The notes beneath the pieces were generated by a model. It was given only the letters and a program-made list of their open reading frames with translations. It was not told the origin of the DNA and did not search any database. Below are positions 59,420-64,000 of a stretch of DNA of 64,000 bases, in pieces (within the stretch, counting starts at the first letter, position 1; each line of letters starts with the position of its first letter). The DNA comes from DASRDZ01 sp035569495 (lineage in GTDB: Bacteria > Chloroflexota > Dormibacteria > Aeolococcales > Aeolococcaceae): positions 81,040 to 145,039 of the forward strand of contig DATMMX010000047.1 in the NCBI GenBank assembly GCA_035569495.1, written 5' to 3'. Position numbers and translations under genes: made by a program.

Positions 59420-59809
59420 TCAGGACGACGGGGTGTCGACGATCCGGCAGGGGATGTCGGCGTCCTCGTTGAGGTGATGGCTGGCGCAGATGCGGTGGTA
59501 GCCGTCGGCCACGGTGAGCGCTGTGTCCGTGGCCAGGTTGCCGCGCACCAGCAGGACCGGCGAGAGAGGCGTGCCCTTCTTCACCTTCTCCAGGTCCTTG
59601 GCGACGTGGACGTTGTCCGGATCGAGGATGGGGAGGCGGCTGGCGCGCAGCAGGTCCTTCGCCTTGCGATGCTCCAGCTCGGCTTTCCGCAAGCGCTTGG
59701 CGAGCGCGCCCGCCGTGGCCGGTGGGGTCAGCAGGCTGAGGTAGCTCTCGGCGGCGGGATAGTCCTGCTCGTCGGGCTGATCGGTCCAGTGCTCCGCAAC
59801 GTTGGCCAT
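59420..59809 (-). CDS. Small ParB-like nuclease-fold protein
   Basis: 129 residues, ATG at 59809 with GGAG about 6 nt upstream. Helical first half (AKRLRKAELEHRKAKDLLRA), then a ParB/sulfiredoxin-like part with LSPVLLVRGN and TVADGYHRICASHHL, where DGxHR is the family signature. No helix-turn-helix domain, so not a plasmid partition protein. Such small proteins have unknown roles, possibly nucleotide-dependent. Likely co-transcribed with the cation transporter. Confidence 0.7.
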   Translation of the reverse strand: MANVAEHWTDQPDEQDYPAAESYLSLLTPPATAGALAKRLRKAELEHRKAKDLLRASRLPILDPDNVHVAKDLEKVKKGTPLSPVLLVRGNLATDTALTVADGYHRICASHHLNEDADIPCRIVDTPSS

Positions 59810-59900
59810 CGTCGCTCCTCCTGGGTTCGCACCCTCGCCGGCTCGGGCTCGGCGGCGATGGCTCAGAGTATGGCCGCGGGGCAGCAGGAGCCGCGGCGCG

Positions 59901-60728
59901 CTAGACGGCGGTCCTGGCCCGTCCGGCCACCTCGGCGATGGCGTCGATGACCTGGTGCCAGAAGGGCTGCGGCAGGTCGTGCCCCATGCCCGGCACCACC
60001 AGCAGCGATGCGCCCGGGATGGCCTCGGCGGTGCGCCGGCCCGCCGCGACGGGCACCAGCGGGTCGGCCTCGCCGTGGATGACCAGCGCGGGGATCGAGA
60101 GCCGCCCCAGGGCCTGGGTGCGATCGCCCGCCGCCGCCATGGCCTGTCCGTGTCGCGCCGGCCCATCGTGGGAAAAATCGCGATCCCATTCGCGCGCGGC
60201 GAGGTCGCGGACGCGCGCCTCGTCGAACGTCGCCTGGGTGCCGACGACGCGGGCCATCCTGACCGCTCGGTCGATGGCGCCGTCGCGATCCGCGGCGGGG
60301 GGCTCGGCGAGGCGGCGGAGCACCTGTGGATCGGTACCGACCTGGTCGGGGCGATCCGGTGCCGACATGATCGACGTCAGCGACAGCGCCATCTCCGGCC
60401 GTCGGATGGCCAGGAGCTGGGCGATCGCCCCGCCCATCGACGCGCCGACGACGTGCGCGGCCGTGATCTCCAGCGCGGTGAGCAGCCCGGCGGCGTCATC
60501 GGCCATGTCGTCGAGGGTGTACGGCGCGCCGCTCGTCGTGGTCAGGCCGACGTCGCGGTTGTCGTAGCGGATGACACGGAATCCGCGGTCGGCGAGGGCC
60601 GTGCAGAACGCGTCCGGCCAGGCGATCAACTGGCGACCGAAGCCCATGATGAGCAGCAGGGGCTCCGCCGAGGCGTCGCCGAATGCCTCGTACTCGATGT
60701 CGATCCCGTTTGCGTGCAGGTTGGCCAT
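59901..60728 (-). CDS. Alpha/beta hydrolase
   Basis: 275 residues. Alpha/beta-hydrolase fold: oxyanion region LLLIMGFGRQLIAW, RVIRYDNRDVG, nucleophile elbow VGASMGGAIA, acid in HGEADPLVP and His in PGMGHDLPQ. The family covers esterases, lipases and epoxide hydrolases; the RYDNRDVG pattern is common in lipid-acting members. 12 bp after the lipoprotein gene, so part of the acyl-CoA synthetase operon. Confidence 0.9.
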   Translation of the reverse strand: MANLHANGIDIEYEAFGDASAEPLLLIMGFGRQLIAWPDAFCTALADRGFRVIRYDNRDVGLTTTSGAPYTLDDMADDAAGLLTALEITAAHVVGASMGGAIAQLLAIRRPEMALSLTSIMSAPDRPDQVGTDPQVLRRLAEPPAADRDGAIDRAVRMARVVGTQATFDEARVRDLAAREWDRDFSHDGPARHGQAMAAAGDRTQALGRLSIPALVIHGEADPLVPVAAGRRTAEAIPGASLLVVPGMGHDLPQPFWHQVIDAIAEVAGRARTAV

Positions 60729-60740
60729 GGCTCAGGTCTC

Positions 60741-61589
60741 CTACTGCGGCTGCGTCGAGTCCAGTTGCAGCGTCGACGTGCCGGTCTTGCTCGTGCCGCC
60801 CGAGGTGGTGGTGGTGGTGCTCTGGTCGCGCACCTCGAGGCCGAGCGACGGTGCGAACCAATCGCTCGCCGATGTGCTGGTCGTCACCGTGCCGGTGCCG
60901 CTCGTGAACGTGATGGTGCGCGACGCGGCGATGAGGTACGTCAGCACCGAGACCCCGCCCACCTGCACGGTGTCGCTGCCGGTGACGTGGTCCTGCTCGG
61001 TCCAGTGCACGGTGCCGCCGGCGACGCTGCAGGTGCTGTCGCTGCTCCACGCGCCGCCCACGGCGAGCGGTGACGCCGCCATCTCGACCGGCGGTGACAG
61101 CGCGCAGGTGTAGCTCACCGCGCCGGCGTGCGCCAGGATCTGGGTGACCAGCACCGCGGAGCCCGGCCAGGACAGCGTGGCGTCGAGCTGGCCGCTCTGG
61201 CCTCCGCTCGACGAGTGCCAGGTGAGCGTGTCGGTGCCGCCCTGCAACGCCGACACGGCGACGTTCACGTTCTGCGCGCCGCTGTCGCTGGTCATGGTGT
61301 ATGCATACGTGCCCGGCGCGGGCGGGTGCAGCGTCACCGGTCCACTCGCCGCCGCGGGCGCGACGTGTCCGGTGTGGCCGGCGGGTACCGGCGTGGCGCT
61401 CGCCGCCGGGCCGCGTGAGGGTGCGCCCGTCGACAGCGACGTGTTCGGCGTGGCCGCGGTGGCGAGCAGGGGCGTGGCGCTGATGGTGGGCTGATTCGGC
61501 GATGCGTGCAGCGGGGGCGTGGCCGTCGCGGCGCCGCAGCCGGCGAGGAACGCCATCGCAGCCACCGGCGGCAGCGCCGCTCGGATCAC
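60741..61589 (-). CDS. Lipoprotein, unknown function
   Basis: 282 residues, GTG overlapping the acyl-CoA synthetase stop (GTGA). Lipobox LAGC. The mature part is Thr/Ser/Ala-rich and beta-rich, with GTYAYTMTSDSGAQNVNVAV, DTLTWHSSSGGQSGQLDATL and SVLTYLIAASRTITFTSGTG. This resembles a surface lipocalin/LppX-like or repeat beta-protein, but no family is recognised. Coupling to a lipid-activating enzyme hints at lipid handling. Confidence 0.6.
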   Translation of the reverse strand: MIRAALPPVAAMAFLAGCGAATATPPLHASPNQPTISATPLLATAATPNTSLSTGAPSRGPAASATPVPAGHTGHVAPAAASGPVTLHPPAPGTYAYTMTSDSGAQNVNVAVSALQGGTDTLTWHSSSGGQSGQLDATLSWPGSAVLVTQILAHAGAVSYTCALSPPVEMAASPLAVGGAWSSDSTCSVAGGTVHWTEQDHVTGSDTVQVGGVSVLTYLIAASRTITFTSGTGTVTTSTSASDWFAPSLGLEVRDQSTTTTTSGGTSKTGTSTLQLDSTQPQ

Positions 61590-63226
61590 GCGGTCTCGAC
61601 CGCGGCCGCGGTTCGCAGGCCCAGCTCCTCGACCGCCGTCTCACGCATGCGGTACTTCTGCACCTTGCCGGTGACCGTCAGCGGGAAGGCGTCGACGAAC
61701 TTCCAGAACCGGGGGATCTTGTACCTGGCGATCTTCCCCGTGCAGAAGGCGATCAGCTCGTCCTCGGTGACGCCCGCGCCCTCGCGCAGCTGCACCCAGG
61801 CCATCACCTCCTCGCCGTATCGCTCGCTGGGGACGCCGATCACCTGCACGTCCGCCACCGCCGGATGCGTGTACAGGAACTCCTCGATCTCCCGCGGGTA
61901 GATGTTCTCGCCGCCGCGGATGATCATGTCCTTGATGCGTCCCACGATGTTGACGTAGCCCTCGCCGTCCATGGTGGCGAGGTCGCCGGTGTGCATCCAG
62001 CGCGCGGCGTCGATCGCCTCGGCGGTGGCCGTGGGGTTGTCCCAGTAGCCGAGCATCACCGAGTAGCCGCGGGTGCACAGCTCGCCCGGCGTGCCGCGCG
62101 GCACGACCAGCCCGGACTCGGGTTCGACGATCTTGATCTCGACGTGCGGGTGCACCCGCCCGACGGTGGCGACGCGACGGTCCAGCGGGTCGTCCAGCGC
62201 GCTCTGCGTGGACACCGGCGAGGTCTCGGTCATGCCGTAGCAGATGGTCACCTCGTGCATGCCCATCTGCGACTGCACGCGCTTCATCACCTCCACCGGG
62301 CACGGCGAGCCGGCCATGATGCCGGTGCGCAGCGTGGAGAGGTCGAACTCGGCGAAGCGCGGGTGGTCCAGCTCGCCGATGAACATGGTGGGCACGCCGT
62401 AGAGCGAGGTGCAGCGCTCCGCCTGCACCGTCTCCAGCACCGCGACGGGGTCGTACGACTCGCCCGGGATGACCATGGTGGCGCCATGGGTGGTGCAGGC
62501 CAGGTTCCCGAGCACCATGCCGAAGCAGTGGTAGAAGGGCACGGGGATGCACACGCGGTCGCGTTCCGAGTAGCCCACCGCCTCGCCGACGAAGTAGCCG
62601 TTGTTGAGGATGTTGTGGTGCGAGAGCGTCGCGCCCTTGGGAAAGCCGGTGGTGCCCGAGGTGTACTGGATGTTGATGGGATCGTCGAACTGAAGCTCTG
62701 CCTCGCGTCCGGCGAGCTGCTCGGCGCTCACCGACGCGGCGTCACGCAGCAACGCCTCCCAGCCTTCCTCGAAGATGAGCGCCTCGCGCAACTCGGGGCA
62801 CTCGCCCTTGATTTCGCCGAGCATGCCCGCGTAGTCGCTGCTGCGGAACTGCCGCGCCAGCACGAGCAACCCCGTTCGCGACTGGCGCAGCGCGTAGGCC
62901 AGCTCGCTGGTGCGGTAGGCGGGGTTGACGTTGACCAGGATGCCGCCGATGCGCGCGGTGGCGAACTGCATCAGCACCCACTCGCTGCGGTTCGGCGCCC
63001 AGATGCCGACACGGTCTCCCCTGCTGACGCCGCGGGCCATGAGCCCGCGCGCGACCTGACCGACCTGCTCCCAGAGCTGCGCGTAGGTTGCCCGGTAGCC
63101 CTGGTGCGGCACCACCAGCGCCTCGTTGTCAGCGAAGCGTTCGACGGTGCGCCGCAGGTTGTCGCCGATGGTCTCCCCGAGCAGGGGTGTGTCACCGGCG
63201 CCGTGGGCGTACGAGATCGCGGTCAT
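61586..63226 (-). CDS. AMP-dependent fatty acyl-CoA synthetase
   Basis: 546 residues. ANL-superfamily motifs: P-loop YTSGTTGFPKGATLS, CYGMTETSPVS, MHTGDLATMD, GRIKDMIIRGGENIYP and the catalytic C-terminal Lys in LTVTGKVQKYRM. Similar in layout to medium/long-chain FadD-type enzymes that form acyl-AMP then acyl-CoA. Follows the serine hydrolase gene (15-bp gap) and precedes a lipoprotein and an alpha/beta hydrolase: likely lipid or ester degradation. Confidence 0.93.
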   Translation of the reverse strand: MTAISYAHGAGDTPLLGETIGDNLRRTVERFADNEALVVPHQGYRATYAQLWEQVGQVARGLMARGVSRGDRVGIWAPNRSEWVLMQFATARIGGILVNVNPAYRTSELAYALRQSRTGLLVLARQFRSSDYAGMLGEIKGECPELREALIFEEGWEALLRDAASVSAEQLAGREAELQFDDPINIQYTSGTTGFPKGATLSHHNILNNGYFVGEAVGYSERDRVCIPVPFYHCFGMVLGNLACTTHGATMVIPGESYDPVAVLETVQAERCTSLYGVPTMFIGELDHPRFAEFDLSTLRTGIMAGSPCPVEVMKRVQSQMGMHEVTICYGMTETSPVSTQSALDDPLDRRVATVGRVHPHVEIKIVEPESGLVVPRGTPGELCTRGYSVMLGYWDNPTATAEAIDAARWMHTGDLATMDGEGYVNIVGRIKDMIIRGGENIYPREIEEFLYTHPAVADVQVIGVPSERYGEEVMAWVQLREGAGVTEDELIAFCTGKIARYKIPRFWKFVDAFPLTVTGKVQKYRMRETAVEELGLRTAAAVETA

Positions 63227-63241
63227 CTGGATGTCTCCTGG

Positions 63242-64000
63242 CTACAGACAGGCGTACACGGCGTCGACCAGTGCGGCCGCAGCCCCGGGCAATTCGCTGC
63301 GCATGCGGTTCTTGACGAAGCCGAAGCCGAGCCGCCGCTCCGGGTCGGCGAAGCCGAGCGCACCGCCGGCACCGCCGTGCCCGAAGGCTGTCTCGGACGC
63401 CCCGTGCGTGTCGGGTCCGAGACGGTGATACCCCATGCAGATCCAGGGGGTGTTGGGGAACCACTGCACCTGCGGGACGTTGAACCGCGCGATCGATTCC
63501 GGCGACACGATGCGGACACCGTCGAGCTCGCCACCGCCGGCGAGCATGGCGTACATGCGGGCCAGGTCGCGGCCGGCGGCAACGCCGTTGCCCGCGGGCA
63601 CCTCGGCGGCGAGGAACGCGGGCTGGTTGAAGACAGTCGGAAGCCACTCGTCGCCCACTTCGTGGGCGAGCCAGGTGAAGTTCTGCGACACCAGCAGCGC
63701 CTCCGCCTCGATGCCGGTGCCGCCGTTGCGCAGCGTTGCCCAGGCCTGCTGCGTCATCTGCTCGATGAGGGCCGCACCCTGCGCCTGCTCCGGCGTCCGG
63801 TTCGCCACCTCGACGGCCGGCGCGGGCAGGACGCTGGCCACCCGCGCGACGACGTCGGAGGACGCGCCGATGTGGAAGTCGAGCCCGAGCGGGCCGGCCA
63901 CCTGCTCGGCGAAGAACCGTCCTGGGGTGCGGCCGTCGATGCGGCGGATGACCTCGCCGACCAGGAAGCCGTAGGTGAGCGCGTGGTACCAGCAGCGCGA
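63242..64000 (-). CDS. Serine hydrolase of the class C beta-lactamase family, C-terminal part
   Basis: 252 residues visible; the N-terminus with the SxxK nucleophile lies beyond base 64000. The tyrosine motif is present (WYHALTYGFLVGEVIRR), followed by PLGLDFHIG, a long helical insert, and the third motif in ETAFGHGGAGGALGFADP. These proteins are usually esterases (EstB-like) rather than true beta-lactamases. First visible gene of the acyl-CoA synthetase operon. Confidence 0.88.
   Translation of the reverse strand, partial: SRCWYHALTYGFLVGEVIRRIDGRTPGRFFAEQVAGPLGLDFHIGASSDVVARVASVLPAPAVEVANRTPEQAQGAALIEQMTQQAWATLRNGGTGIEAEALLVSQNFTWLAHEVGDEWLPTVFNQPAFLAAEVPAGNGVAAGRDLARMYAMLAGGGELDGVRIVSPESIARFNVPQVQWFPNTPWICMGYHRLGPDTHGASETAFGHGGAGGALGFADPERRLGFGFVKNRMRSELPGAAAALVDAVYACL

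Noticed and set aside
63242..64000. Class C beta-lactamase conferring resistance
   Set aside because: The fold fits, but the visible motifs are those of EstB-like esterases and the gene sits in a lipid-metabolism operon; the SxxK region is outside the window.

Overview
The window is GC-rich (roughly 70%), densely coded DNA with many GTG starts and 1-4 bp ATGA/GTGA stop-start overlaps. No rRNA, tRNA, insertion sequence or CRISPR array was seen. The style (F420-type LLM oxidoreductase, stand-alone LigD-type polymerase domain, lipoprotein substrate-binding proteins, MoxR-DUF58-transglutaminase cluster, many HAAT-type ABC transporters) suggests an actinobacterium or a related terrestrial lineage such as Chloroflexota/Dormibacterota. 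The sequence alone cannot decide.

Region 1 (1-34.4 kb) looks like a glycan-use locus. Three predicted cytoplasmic GH31 genes (6101, 22896, 32157) are each transcribed divergently from a leftward operon: (i) PhyH oxygenase-SDR-esterase-ROK repressor; (ii) a fused LivHM permease, an MFS-LivF-LivG fusion, then MoxR-DUF58-transglutaminase-like protein, three lipoproteins and a CocE hydrolase; (iii) a substrate-binding protein, a GH35-like beta-galactosidase, an unknown protein and a second PhyH oxygenase. All three divergent promoters hold palindromic A/T-rich elements that could be operators of the ROK protein. The middle GH31 is fused to a complete GH13-like module. The picture is import of an unusual oligosaccharide by a branched-chain-amino-acid-type (HAAT) transporter and hydrolysis inside the cell.

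Region 2 (34.4-47.4 kb) is a leftward catabolic operon. An FCD-type GntR regulator lies upstream, separated by a terminator-like hairpin and a promoter. The operon then runs unknown DNA-binding-like protein, acyl-CoA dehydrogenase, type III CoA-transferase, carboxymuconolactone-decarboxylase-like protein, substrate-binding lipoprotein, LivF, a LivH-LivM-LivG fusion, two fumarylacetoacetate-hydrolase-family enzymes, a third PhyH oxygenase and a second carboxymuconolactone-decarboxylase-like protein. It reads as uptake plus CoA-dependent breakdown of an organic acid.

Region 3 (47.5-64 kb) is mixed: a methyltransferase, an F420-type oxidoreductase and a LigD polymerase-domain protein; a TetR regulator facing an Old Yellow Enzyme and a quinone oxidoreductase across a large inverted repeat; two secreted glycosidases (tandem GH5 and GH-A/Kelch); then a cation diffusion facilitator, a ParB-like protein, an alpha/beta hydrolase, a lipoprotein, an acyl-CoA synthetase and a serine hydrolase cut by the window end. 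No gene-free stretch exceeds about 200 bp.
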